NCBI GenBank assembly: GCA_013519935.1
Contig: JACDUA010000040.1
Span: 1-38,789, forward strand
Origin: Ectothiorhodospiraceae bacterium WFHF3C12
GTDB taxonomy: Bacteria > Pseudomonadota > Gammaproteobacteria > Nitrococcales > Nitrococcaceae
Direction: 5' to 3'
Length of the DNA: 38,789 nt
The translations under genes and the position numbers were made by a program. Within the stretch, counting starts at the first letter, position 1. Each line of letters opens with the position of its first letter. The notes under the pieces are model-generated. The model searched no databases and was not told the DNA's origin. It saw only the letters and a program-made list of their open reading frames with translations. This document shows, one piece after another, positions 1-7,911 of the stretch.

Positions 1-1
1 C

Positions 2-253
2 TCGCGGGGCGGACGCCCCGATCTCGGCGAGGAGCGCCTGCCAGACGTGCGCGCCCCGACACTGCTCATCGTCGGGGGCCGGGATATGGAAGTGCTGGAG
101 CTCAACGAGCAGGCGGGCGCCCGAATGCACGCGGCCGTGAAAATCGAGATCGTCCCCGGGGCGACGCACCTTTTCGAGGAGCGCGGTGCGCTGGAGCGGG
201 TCGCCGAGCTGGCCGGTCAATGGTTCGAGGCGCACCTGCGCCGCCCGGCGTAG
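2..253 (+). CDS. Alpha/beta hydrolase (dienelactone-hydrolase-like), C-terminal fragment
   Basis: The reading frame is open from the window edge, so this is the 3' end of a gene that begins upstream. The visible 83 residues are the C-terminal third of an alpha/beta hydrolase: a strand with APTLLIVGGRD, where the acidic catalytic residue of the triad normally sits, then VPGATHLFEE carrying the catalytic His, and a final helix ending in WFEAHL. This pattern is familiar from small DLH-type hydrolases often encoded next to or fused with a phosphoribosyltransferase. The nucleophile is outside the window, so the substrate cannot be inferred. It is convergent with the next gene and separated from it by an inverted repeat. 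Confidence 0.75.
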   Translation, partial: SRGGRPDLGEERLPDVRAPTLLIVGGRDMEVLELNEQAGARMHAAVKIEIVPGATHLFEERGALERVAELAGQWFEAHLRRPA

Positions 254-280
254 AGTCGCCGCGCGCCAGTCGCCCAAGGC

Positions 281-321
281 AACGCTGAACAATTGGCGCG
301 AGCCTCTGGCCGTTCAGCGTT
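281..321. terminator. Inverted repeat between convergent genes
   Basis: AACGCTGAAC (281-290) and GTTCAGCGTT (312-321) form a perfect 10-bp inverted repeat with a 21-nt loop in the 71-bp gap between the hydrolase and the SDR gene. No long T tract follows, so intrinsic termination is plausible but not certain. Confidence 0.45.
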
Positions 322-324
322 TCC

Positions 325-1086
325 CTAGATTCGTAGCCCGCCATCCACCTCGATGACACGGCCGGTCACGTAGTCGTTTTCCAGCACGTACGCCACGGTA
401 TGGGCGACTTCCTCCGGCCGGCCCAGGCGCCGTAGCGGGATGCCCTTGATGATCCGTTCCTTGAGCTCCTCCGGCACGGAGGCAACCATGTCCGTGTCGC
501 AATAGCCGGGGGCGACGCCGGCCACGCGGATGCCGTGCCGGGCCAGCTCCTTCGCCCAGGTCACGGTGGCCGCCGCGACGCCGGCCTTGGACGCGGAATA
601 GTTCCCCTGGCCGAGATTGCCGGCCCGGTTGATGCTCGAGATGTTGACGATGACGCCCTGGCTGCCGAGCTCGATCATGTGCCGGGCCGCCTCGCGGGTA
701 CCCAGGAACACGCCCGTGAGGTTGACGTCCAGCACGGCCTGCCAGTCCTGCAGGGACATCACCTCCGAGACCTCGCCGTTCTTGCCCTTGACGAGCAGGC
801 CGTCCCGGGTGATGCCGGCGTTATTGACCATGCCGTCCAGGCCGCCGAGATCCTCCACCACGGCGGCCAGGGTCCCGACCAGCTGGCTTTCGTCGGCCAC
901 GTTGGTGGGGTATACACGCGCTTCGCCTCCGTAGCGCGCACAGCCCTCGGCCACCTCACGCAATTGCTCCTCGGATCGTGCCAGCAGGGCCAGCCGGGCA
1001 CCGCGTTCGGCCAGCGACAGGGCGATGCTGCGGCCCAGCCCTCGACCGGCCCCGGTAACCACCATGACCTTGTCCCTGATCTCCAT
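325..1086 (-). CDS. SDR-family NAD(P)-dependent oxidoreductase (FabG-like)
   Basis: This 253-residue protein has the normal length and all hallmarks of a classical short-chain dehydrogenase/reductase. It carries the Rossmann dinucleotide motif TGAGRGLG (11-18), NNAG (88-91), the catalytic Ser in the NISS strand (about 150) and YSASK with Tyr163 and Lys167. The C-terminus TGRVIEVDGGLRI is typical of FabG/acetoacetyl-CoA-reductase-like members. It should catalyse reversible NAD(P)H-dependent reduction of a ketone or 3-oxoacyl thioester in the cytoplasm. The substrate is not determinable from sequence. It has a 14-residue insertion (about 96-110) after the NNAG motif. It is transcribed divergently from the glutamate-dehydrogenase-like gene. 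Confidence 0.88.
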   Translation of the reverse strand: MEIRDKVMVVTGAGRGLGRSIALSLAERGARLALLARSEEQLREVAEGCARYGGEARVYPTNVADESQLVGTLAAVVEDLGGLDGMVNNAGITRDGLLVKGKNGEVSEVMSLQDWQAVLDVNLTGVFLGTREAARHMIELGSQGVIVNISSINRAGNLGQGNYSASKAGVAAATVTWAKELARHGIRVAGVAPGYCDTDMVASVPEELKERIIKGIPLRRLGRPEEVAHTVAYVLENDYVTGRVIEVDGGLRI

Positions 1087-1144
1087 TGCCGTTCTCCCCG
1101 CGGGTGATTTCCGGTCATGCTAATGCGCCCAGGTCGGCGGGTTC

Positions 1145-1186
1145 TTGACGTGAAGCAACTGGCGGGTGCGTAGGGGACGCCATGAT
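1145..1186 (+). promoter_or_regulatory. Weak FNR-like box with -10-like hexamer
   Basis: TTGAC-GTGA-AGCAA (1145-1158) matches the FNR consensus in 8 of 10 positions, but the second half lacks the TCA core. CATGAT (1181-1186) lies exactly 32 bp away centre to centre, as in the better sites of this window. It would serve the dehydrogenase gene at 1267. Low confidence because of the broken half-site. Confidence 0.3.
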
Positions 1187-1266
1187 GATTGAATGATTCG
1201 GGGTGAGACACGGCGACGCCGCGCAGGCCCGATTCATTCAAGAAGAAGACACAGGGGGGAGCACAG

Positions 1267-2508
1267 ATGCCCGAATATGATTTTCGCGTACAGGGCAGCC
1301 AGCTGCTCGAGCAGGCCGGCGAGGCGGGAGACATCGATCCCGGCGTCATCGAGTTGCTGGCGGAGCCGGCGCGGGTCACCGCCTTTCGGCTGCCCCTGAA
1401 AATGGATGACGGCAGCCGGCGGCTGTTCAACGCCTACCGGGTCCAATACAACGACGCCCTCGGCCCCTCCCGCGACGGCACGCGGGTGACGCCGCAGATC
1501 GACGTCGACGAGGTCAAGGCGCTGGGGCTTCTCATGACCATCAAGCACGCCGCCGGGCGCATCCCCGCCGGCGGCGGCAAGGGCGGTATCGCCGCCGATC
1601 CCCGTTCGCTGAGCCAGCGCGAGTACGAGAGCCTGTGCCGGGCCTACATGCGCCACCTGCGGCCCAGCGGCCCCGGCTGCGACGTCCCCGGGGCGGATAT
1701 CGGCACCAACCCCCAGACCATGGCCTGGATGCTGGACGAGTACGAGCAGATTACCGGCCATCACGCACCCGCGGCCGTCAATGACAAGCCCGCGATCCTG
1801 GGCGGCTCCCACGGGGGCCAGGAGGCCACCGGGCGCGGCGTGTTCGATGCCCTGAAGATGGCCGCCGAGGACATGCATCTGCCGCTGAAGGGGGCCACCG
1901 CGGCCGTTCAGGGCTTCGGCCAGGTGGGCTCAGTGGCCGCGGCGCTGCTGCACGACGCCGGCTGCCGCGTGGTCGCCGTATCCGGCAGCCGAGGCGGTAT
2001 CCATGACAAGGCGGGTCTGGACATCCATGCGCTTCGCGAGCATGGCCGGGAACACGGGGGCATATACGGATATCCGGCCGCCGAAATCAGCAACGAGGCT
2101 CTGCTGGAGATGGATTGCGACATCCTCATCCCGGCAGCGGTGCAGGGGGTCATCACCCGGCATAACGCCCCGCGGATTCAGGCCCGGCTGGTGGTCGAGG
2201 CCGCCAATGGACCGACCACCCTGGAGGCCGACGAAATACTGCTTGAACGCGGCGTCCAGATGGTGCCGGACGTTATCGCCAACAGCGGCAGCGTTCAGGT
2301 CTGCCAGATGGAGCGCAGCCAGGGCCTGTACGACAACTACTGGGATGCCGAGACCATCGACGGGCTGCGCCGGGAACGGCTTCTGGGCGCCTACCGGGAA
2401 GCCCTGAACACCGCCGCGGAGCTGGACCTGAGGTCCGCGCGGCTGGGGGCCTGGATCAATGCCCTGAGGCGCGTCGAGGAGGCCGCGCACATGCGGGGCT
2501 GGCGTTGA
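1267..2508 (+). CDS. Glu/Leu/Phe/Val dehydrogenase family protein
   Basis: A 413-residue member of the amino-acid dehydrogenase family, which oxidatively deaminates an amino acid to its 2-oxo acid with NAD(P). Visible features are the substrate-domain block YRVQYNDALGP (57-67), Lys93 in TIKHAA, the catalytic Lys105 in GGGKGG, the catalytic Asp144 in PGADIG, and the nucleotide-binding motif GFGQVG. A strong ribosome site (AGGGGGGAG) precedes the ATG. One oddity is that the segment usually written K-G-G-x-R is SRDGTR here (68-73), so the lysine that binds the substrate carboxylate in glutamate dehydrogenases appears replaced by Arg. Glutamate specificity should therefore not be assumed. The gene is convergent with the U32-like gene. 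Confidence 0.85.
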   Translation: MPEYDFRVQGSQLLEQAGEAGDIDPGVIELLAEPARVTAFRLPLKMDDGSRRLFNAYRVQYNDALGPSRDGTRVTPQIDVDEVKALGLLMTIKHAAGRIPAGGGKGGIAADPRSLSQREYESLCRAYMRHLRPSGPGCDVPGADIGTNPQTMAWMLDEYEQITGHHAPAAVNDKPAILGGSHGGQEATGRGVFDALKMAAEDMHLPLKGATAAVQGFGQVGSVAAALLHDAGCRVVAVSGSRGGIHDKAGLDIHALREHGREHGGIYGYPAAEISNEALLEMDCDILIPAAVQGVITRHNAPRIQARLVVEAANGPTTLEADEILLERGVQMVPDVIANSGSVQVCQMERSQGLYDNYWDAETIDGLRRERLLGAYREALNTAAELDLRSARLGAWINALRRVEEAAHMRGWR

Positions 2509-2528
2509 GTTTCCGGCGCCAGCCCCGC
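2493..2528. terminator. GC-rich inverted repeat at convergent gene ends
   Basis: GCGGGGCTGGCG (2493-2504) and CGCCAGCCCCGC (2517-2528) form a perfect 12-bp stem with a 12-nt loop across the stop codon of the dehydrogenase. No T tract is present. It may act as a bidirectional terminator or 3' stabiliser. Confidence 0.5.
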
Positions 2529-2534
2529 GCCCGA

Positions 2535-3473
2535 TCAGCCGCCGACGGCGGGGATGCTCAGGTCCGCGCAACCCGCCGGGGAACAGCGCAGCCCGGTGTT
2601 CTCCCGCTCGATGAGCTCCATGGTCACGGCGGCGTTGCGGATGCGTTCGCGGATCATGTTGTCGTGATACTCGGGCGGATTCCAGGGCGCGTAGATCTCC
2701 GCCTCCGAGGGGCCCGGCTCGAACTTGAAGTAGCACGGCGAGGCCACGCGCGCGATCTCGGCGGCTTCGTAGAATCGAACGAAACCGCCCATGGCGTTGA
2801 CCAGGCACATGTAGACGTCCATGGGAATCGAGATGGTCCCCCGCATGGCCGAGAGCATGGCCAGGCTCAGGTCCGCCAGCGGGTTGAAGGTGTTGGCGCC
2901 CAGCTGCTCGGCCACGCGTGCCCCGGCGGCGTTCGCGTGTCCGGCGAACACGGAGAGCTTGAAAACGGTCTCCGACGGGATGACCCGGCGTTCCCGGAGC
3001 TGGTTCACCAGCCAGAGGACACCCTCGTCGGCGACCAGAAAGCCGCGAATCCCCGCCTCGAGACAGCGCTCCAGGTCCTTCAGCCAGTGACGCACGCCGT
3101 CCATGCCCCGCAACCGCATGCCGGAGACCAGGCCCTCGCTGGTGGTGATCTGGCGGCCGGTATCCCAGCCGCGGCGCGGTCCCAGCGTCATCACCACCTC
3201 GATTCCCGCTTCGCCCGCCATCCGGGCAAAGTCGTCGAGCTCGGAACGCGTCAGGTACGTCGCACCGCCCACGGTGGCGATGATGCGATGCACCGGCACG
3301 TCGTGGCGGCGGGCTTCCGCGATCATTGTCTCCAGGGCCGAGACCCGCTCCACCCCGGAAATCTCGATGCGGTAGTGGCAACCGTCAGGGAAGGTCAGGC
3401 CGGAGGCGGGCAGCGCATGGTTGTCGCTGGCGGGGAGGCCGAGCGCCTCCAGGGCGCGCTCCAGATCGTTCAT
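2535..3473 (-). CDS. Peptidase U32-like TIM-barrel protein
   Basis: A 312-residue soluble protein without a signal peptide. The start at 3473 is chosen because AAGGAG lies 7 nt upstream; a longer frame exists but has no ribosome site. The order of short strands and helices (HRIIATVGG, EVVMTLGPRRGWDTGRQ, GFLVADEGVLW, FKLSVFAGHANA, ANTFNPLADLS) resembles an eight-stranded TIM barrel and recalls the U32 'peptidase' family, many members of which are not proteases. The C-terminus has several Cys residues (CSPAGCADLS) that might bind metal. It is divergent from the DapA-family gene, with start codons 147 bp apart. Function unknown; the family call is tentative. Confidence 0.5.
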   Translation of the reverse strand: MNDLERALEALGLPASDNHALPASGLTFPDGCHYRIEISGVERVSALETMIAEARRHDVPVHRIIATVGGATYLTRSELDDFARMAGEAGIEVVMTLGPRRGWDTGRQITTSEGLVSGMRLRGMDGVRHWLKDLERCLEAGIRGFLVADEGVLWLVNQLRERRVIPSETVFKLSVFAGHANAAGARVAEQLGANTFNPLADLSLAMLSAMRGTISIPMDVYMCLVNAMGGFVRFYEAAEIARVASPCYFKFEPGPSEAEIYAPWNPPEYHDNMIRERIRNAAVTMELIERENTGLRCSPAGCADLSIPAVGG

Positions 3474-3619
3474 GGGCTTCTCCTTGTTGATTCTTTGCTC
3501 GATGCCTCTCCAATCGTGCGTCACCACGTCCGGGGCGATGTGCGCAGCGATCATCGAAAGGCATTGCGCGTTCCCAGTGAGCATAGAAGCGAATGCCGCG
3601 CACCGGAAGGAGGGCAGTC

Positions 3620-4684
3620 ATGGCGCCACCGAGCATCGCGGAGCTGGTAGACGACCCGATAGGCCGCTATCCGGCGGCCACCGTTGCCTGTTTCGACCCC
3701 ACCCGTGGCGAGCTGCCCCGGCGCGTCCTCGACGAGCACCGCACCGTCGAATACCTGCAGCGACTGGCCGCTGTCGGGGCCGAGAGCCTGCTCATCGCGT
3801 CGTCCACGGGGCAGGGGCACCTGAGAACCGTCGCGGAGCTGGAGGCCTGGTTCCAGTGCGCCGCCAGCGCGGATGTCGGGGGCGCCCTGTTGATGGCCCT
3901 GCTGCGTCCGGAGGACGGTCCCGCGGTCAATGAGCGGATGCTGGACCTGGTGGCCGCCGCCGGCTACGCCGCCGTCTTCTTCAGGCCGGGAACGGACCTG
4001 CCGGCCGGCGCCGCGGACGAGGCCGTGGCCGCCAGCCTGGCGCCGCTGGTGAATGCGGCGGCCGATCGGGGTCTGGCAATAGGCCTCTATTCGGTGCCCG
4101 ACGTCAGCGGCCTGCCCCTGACCGCGGAGGCCGCTGCCCGCGTCCTGGACGCGCCCGGCGGCGAACGGGTGGTAGCGATCAAGGTGACAGAGCGCGACTA
4201 CGACACCAGTACGCGGGTGTTTCTCCGGGACGGGCGGCTCAGCCGCCTGAAGATCGTCCAGGGCTGGGATCCTCACCTGGCCCGGGCGCTGGGTGACGGC
4301 CCCGCCAGCGATCCAGCCGGCCGGCAGCGCGCGGGCATCACCTCCGGCCTCATGGCCCTGGCGCCCCAGCAGTACCTGCACCTGATTCGCGCCGCGGAAC
4401 AGGGGGACTGGGCCGAGGTCGGGGAAGCCCAGGCCGCGGTGAACCGGCTGTTCGCGGCCATGCAGGACGACCCGAACCATTTCGCCGACCTGCAGCGCGC
4501 CAAATACGCCATGGGCCTGGGTCATCCCCTGCTCGCCACGATCCGGGAAGGCCAGGCGGCGCGGATCATGACGGCGCTGGAATCGGTCCCGCGAAGCGCC
4601 GACCGACGCCGCCTGGCGGCGGGACTGGATCTCATGGGCGACGGGCCGTTTCACGAGGCGTTGCTCGCGCTGCAGGCCGAATAG
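3620..4684 (+). CDS. DapA/NAL-family aldolase-lyase
   Basis: A 354-residue member of the dihydrodipicolinate synthase/N-acetylneuraminate lyase superfamily, (beta/alpha)8 enzymes that form a Schiff base with a 2-oxo acid. The start is placed at 3620, after GGAGG with good spacing, rather than at the upstream 3593. Supporting residues are SSTGQG (61-66) where DapA has GTTGE, LYSVP (156-160) matching the Y-x-x-P motif, and VAIKVTE with Lys188 as the Schiff-base lysine. It is about 50 residues longer than typical DapA and the carboxylate-binding loop differs, so it is probably not the lysine-pathway enzyme. The reaction remains unknown. Confidence 0.75.
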   Translation: MAPPSIAELVDDPIGRYPAATVACFDPTRGELPRRVLDEHRTVEYLQRLAAVGAESLLIASSTGQGHLRTVAELEAWFQCAASADVGGALLMALLRPEDGPAVNERMLDLVAAAGYAAVFFRPGTDLPAGAADEAVAASLAPLVNAAADRGLAIGLYSVPDVSGLPLTAEAAARVLDAPGGERVVAIKVTERDYDTSTRVFLRDGRLSRLKIVQGWDPHLARALGDGPASDPAGRQRAGITSGLMALAPQQYLHLIRAAEQGDWAEVGEAQAAVNRLFAAMQDDPNHFADLQRAKYAMGLGHPLLATIREGQAARIMTALESVPRSADRRRLAAGLDLMGDGPFHEALLALQAE

Positions 4685-4716
4685 GCCTACCGGGTGCCGG
4701 CCGAATCGGTCCGGCC

Positions 4717-5853
4717 CTACCAGATGAGCCGCAGCAGACCGGTGCGGGTCAGCTCGGCATCGGTGTGAAAGGGCTCGCCTATCCGGTGTAGCAACCGCCG
4801 CAGCCACTGCGCGTCGGCGTCGTCCACGCGGTTGAGGCGGAATCCGGCGATCCGCATGGGACACATCGTCAGCCCGCGCAGGCGGCCGTCCGCCCTGTCC
4901 AGGTCAATGAAGTACATCAGGGCCAGGTCGCCGCGAAACGCCTCGTGGCCGTGGATGCCCTCGTAGTCATTGAGCAGATCGCCGCAGCCGTAGAGGATCA
5001 GCCGCCCCTTGTAGACTTCAATCGGCCTTGGATGGTGCGAGGAATGGCCGTGCACCACGTCGACACCGGCCCGGTCGATCAGCGCGCGGGCGAAGCGGAT
5101 CTGGGCGTCCGGGACGCGGTAGCCCCAGTTGCCGCCCCAGTGCAGCGACACCACCACGGTGTCGCCCGGCCCCCGCACCGCGCCGACCTCCCGCGCCACG
5201 AGGTCCACCGAGGCCGAGGACAGATCCGGCAGAAAGGCGACGCCCGGCCGCTCGTCGCGGGCGGCCCACTCGGGCGGTATGCCGCTGCTTTCGTCGCCCC
5301 AGGCCGAGACGATGACCCGCCGCCCGCCGCTGACGGCGAATACTTCCGGACGCCGGGCCGAGGCGGCATCCCTGCCGGCGCCAATCGCGACCACGTCCGC
5401 CATGTGCAGGCTCCCCAGGGTCTCCGACAGGCCCGTGTACCCCCAGTCGAGCACGTGATTGTTGGCGAGAACGCAGCCGTCTATGCCGGCGGCGGTCAGC
5501 AGCGGGGTGTTCCCCGGGTGCATGCGGTAATTGATGCCCTTGCCGCGCCAGTAATCCTCGGCGGTGGTGATGCTGGTCTCCAGGTTCACCAGGCGCAGCT
5601 GCGGGGACTGTTGCCGCAGCTCATCGAGGGCGTCGCCCCAGACGTAGCCGAACCCAGCGTCCCGCGGCAGCGGGCCGTTCACCGCCTCGGCGAGGGTCAC
5701 GTATTCCCGTGCGTCGCGCACACAAGGCTCGTAAAGCGGCGGTCGCGAGGGATAGGGCAGTATCTGGTCAATGCCGCGACCCGGCATCACGTCGCCGCAT
5801 AGGAAAAGCCTCGTGACGGACCCGGTGGCATCGGGCGTTCGATGCGCATCCAT
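4717..5853 (-). CDS. CapA-family metallophosphatase-like protein
   Basis: A 378-residue protein of the CapA/PgsA family, a calcineurin-like fold first named for poly-gamma-glutamate capsule synthesis. Motifs seen in order are GDVMPGRGI (N-terminus), NLETSI, ANNHVLDWG, SLHWGGNWGY, and HGHSSHHPRP near residue 270, giving the Asp/Asn/His set of the dimetal phosphoesterase fold. There is no signal peptide and no membrane anchor, unlike secreted CapA proteins, so it is probably cytoplasmic. GGGAGG precedes the start. No capsule or pgs genes are nearby, so a capsule role is not supported here. It is convergent with the DapA-family gene and divergent from the HPF fusion. Confidence 0.8.
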   Translation of the reverse strand: MDAHRTPDATGSVTRLFLCGDVMPGRGIDQILPYPSRPPLYEPCVRDAREYVTLAEAVNGPLPRDAGFGYVWGDALDELRQQSPQLRLVNLETSITTAEDYWRGKGINYRMHPGNTPLLTAAGIDGCVLANNHVLDWGYTGLSETLGSLHMADVVAIGAGRDAASARRPEVFAVSGGRRVIVSAWGDESSGIPPEWAARDERPGVAFLPDLSSASVDLVAREVGAVRGPGDTVVVSLHWGGNWGYRVPDAQIRFARALIDRAGVDVVHGHSSHHPRPIEVYKGRLILYGCGDLLNDYEGIHGHEAFRGDLALMYFIDLDRADGRLRGLTMCPMRIAGFRLNRVDDADAQWLRRLLHRIGEPFHTDAELTRTGLLRLIW

Positions 5854-6041
5854 ATCAGGACCTCCCGGGCGTGCAACGCCCGTGGCCGAAAACCCTCACG
5901 CTTGCGGCGCACCGGCCTTCGGCGGCGCGCCCGACCGCGCCAGGCCGGCCAGGATTCCTTCCGTATGGATACATACATAAGACACGGAAGCAGCGCGGAC
6001 AACGTTGCCGGGAACGAACTTGCGTCACCCGGCACCGTGCT

Positions 6042-6083
6042 TTGATCCATGTCACCAGAGCCCGCCGCTGGTCTTGTTATAAA
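6042..6083 (+). promoter_or_regulatory. FNR class II promoter of the HPF fusion gene
   Basis: FNR-type box TTGAT-CCAT-GTCAC (6042-6055, centre 6048.5) is followed by TATAAA (6078-6083, centre 6080.5), a 5/6 match to the -10 consensus. The 32-bp centre-to-centre distance is what an FNR site at -41.5 requires. Predicted transcription start is near 6090, with a leader of about 57 nt. This is the best FNR promoter in the window. Confidence 0.7.
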
Positions 6084-6146
6084 ACAGCAAATGACGAGTC
6101 ACCCCTTGCGTCCTTTCGGGGTTGCACGGGGGCGTGGAGAGAGGCG

Positions 6147-6713
6147 ATGCAGATTCCGGTACAGGTTACGTTTCGCAACATGGACAGCTCCCCGGCCGTC
6201 GAGGACCGGGTCCGGTCCCTGGCGGAGAAGCTTGAACGCTACTACGACAACATCACCTCCTGCCGCGTGGTGGTGGAGACCCATCACCAGCATCATCACA
6301 AGGGCAATCTGCACCACGCGCGCATCGACGTGACGGTGCCCGGCGGGGAGCTGGTGGTTGGCCGGGAGCCGGGTGGGCATCACGCCCACGAGGACGTCCA
6401 TGTCGCCGTCCGGGACGCCTTCGATGCCATGCGCCGCCAGCTCGAGGACTTCGCGCGGAAGCAGCGGGGCAAGGTCAAGCACCACGAGGTCCCGCCCCAT
6501 GGCCGGGTCCGGGAGGTCTTTCCCGACGAGGGTTACGGGGTCATCGAGACGCCGGACGGCCGTGAGATCCGGTTCTGGCGCAACAGTGTCGTAGAAGCGG
6601 ATATCAGCCGTCTCTCGCCGGGCGACGAGGTGCGCTTCACCGAGTCCGAGAATGAGGACGGCCCGGTGGCGAGCACCGTTCACGTGGTCGGCAAACACCA
6701 CGTGGCGGGATAG
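6147..6713 (+). CDS. HPF/RaiA ribosome-hibernation domain fused to cold-shock domain
   Basis: A 188-residue protein. Residues 1-107 match the HPF/RaiA fold (QVTFRNMDSSPAVEDRVR start, then a helix with DAMRRQLEDFARKQRGKVK). That fold binds the decoding channel of the 30S subunit and inactivates ribosomes in stationary phase. Residues about 118-181 resemble a cold-shock/S1-like OB fold (HGRVREVFPDEGYGVIE, then FWRNSVV) and replace the dimerisation tail of long HPF. A His-rich stretch (THHQHHHKGNLHH, 45-57) lies within the first domain. The start was set at 6147, after GGAGAGAGG. An FNR class II promoter lies upstream, so ribosome protection under oxygen limitation is the likely role. Confidence 0.85.
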   Translation: MQIPVQVTFRNMDSSPAVEDRVRSLAEKLERYYDNITSCRVVVETHHQHHHKGNLHHARIDVTVPGGELVVGREPGGHHAHEDVHVAVRDAFDAMRRQLEDFARKQRGKVKHHEVPPHGRVREVFPDEGYGVIETPDGREIRFWRNSVVEADISRLSPGDEVRFTESENEDGPVASTVHVVGKHHVAG

Positions 6714-6795
6714 GCGGTCGGTTTGCGATTGGGCGTGCTCCCGTGACCGCGGTCCAACCGCCGGCGCCCAGGCCGCGTGATTGCCGGATGGCCCG

Positions 6796-7899
6796 ATGAC
6801 GGCCAGCAAGAACATGATTGAGGTTTTGATGAGCGCGGCTCTCACCAACATGGATGCGTACCGGCAGTGGTTGGGAATGGTCTCCGACCTCGTCGGCCTG
6901 GGGCCTCAACCGGCACCGTTCCACACCCTGGAGACAGGATCGCCATTGAGGCTTCGGGTTTACACGCCGGACGATCCTCGGGGGCCGGCGGCGCTTTTGG
7001 TACCGGCACCGATCAAGGGATCGGATATCTGGGACCTGAGGCCGGAGCAAAGCGTGGTGCGCCGGTATCTGGAACGTGGGTTCAGGGTCTATCTCGTGGA
7101 GTGGCCCAGGGTCGGCCCCGGCCAGGAACACCTGGGGCTGGAGGACTACGCCGAGACCATGCTGGGCGCCGCCCTGAATTCCATCGCGGAAGACAGCGGC
7201 CAGAAGGCCGTGCATCTCGCGGGTCATTCCATTGGTGGAACCTTTGCGGCCATGCACTGCGCGCGCCATCCCGAGCGGATACGATCCCTGACCCTGCTGG
7301 GCTCCCCGCTGAACTTTACTGCCGGCAGCAGCCAGATTGGGGAAGTCGCCCAGGCGCTGGAGCGAACCACCGGGTCCACGCCGGCGGAGGAGGTCATACC
7401 CGGCTCCATGCTCAGCCTGCTGGGCGTCATGGCCTCGCCGGAAGCCTTCGTCACGGAACGCGCCAGCGACCTCATGGCGGCCGGCAACGACCCGGACCGA
7501 ATGCGCCTGCACTTCATGGTGGAGCGTTGGACCCTCGACGAGCGCCCCATGCCGGGTCAGCTCTTCGTCGATCTCATCGAGCGCCTGTACCGGGACAACG
7601 ACTTCGTGGAAGGACGCATCGCGCTTGCCGGCCGTCTCGTATCACCGGCCGATATCGGGGAAGCGGTAGCATCGGTAATGCACCCGGAATGCCAGGTCGC
7701 GCCCCCGAGCGCGGTACTGCCGGCCACGGACCGAATGGCGAGCGCTCGCCGGGACGTCTTCTGGTATGAGTCGGAGACCGGCGTCTCGATCCAGCACGTC
7801 GCCATGATGGTCGGACCCGGGGCGCACGCGCGGATGTGGCCCGCACTGCTCGACTGGGCGCTGGCGGAGGAGGGCGCGCGGGCGGAGAGCGTTGGCTGA
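6796..7899 (+). CDS. PhaC-like alpha/beta hydrolase with serine nucleophile
   Basis: A 367-residue alpha/beta hydrolase that looks like a short class III polyhydroxyalkanoate synthase. It has the N-terminal helical segment, PLLxV-like strand ALLVPAPIKGSDIWDL, FRVYLVEWP and the nucleophile elbow GHSIGG (143-148). PHA synthases carry Cys at this position (G-x-C-x-G); here it is Ser145, as in esterases and depolymerases. The C-terminal SIQHVAMMVGPGAH supplies the His. It may hydrolyse storage polymer or another ester rather than make it. The start is uncertain: TTG at 6781, ATG at 6796 and ATG at 6814 are all in frame and none has a strong ribosome site. It is convergent with ftsH, 12 bp apart. 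Confidence 0.7.
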   Translation: MTASKNMIEVLMSAALTNMDAYRQWLGMVSDLVGLGPQPAPFHTLETGSPLRLRVYTPDDPRGPAALLVPAPIKGSDIWDLRPEQSVVRRYLERGFRVYLVEWPRVGPGQEHLGLEDYAETMLGAALNSIAEDSGQKAVHLAGHSIGGTFAAMHCARHPERIRSLTLLGSPLNFTAGSSQIGEVAQALERTTGSTPAEEVIPGSMLSLLGVMASPEAFVTERASDLMAAGNDPDRMRLHFMVERWTLDERPMPGQLFVDLIERLYRDNDFVEGRIALAGRLVSPADIGEAVASVMHPECQVAPPSAVLPATDRMASARRDVFWYESETGVSIQHVAMMVGPGAHARMWPALLDWALAEEGARAESVG

Positions 7900-7911
7900 C
7901 GGGGCCGGCGG

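Noticed and set aside
1930..3381. Long open frame (483 codons) on the minus strand overlapping the dehydrogenase and U32-like genes
   Set aside because: A GC-rich shadow frame of two well-supported genes, with low-complexity Arg/Gly/Pro-rich translation and no ribosome site.
6099..6851. Open frame of 250 codons opposite the HPF fusion
   Set aside because: Antisense shadow; the plus-strand product has clear domains and a promoter.
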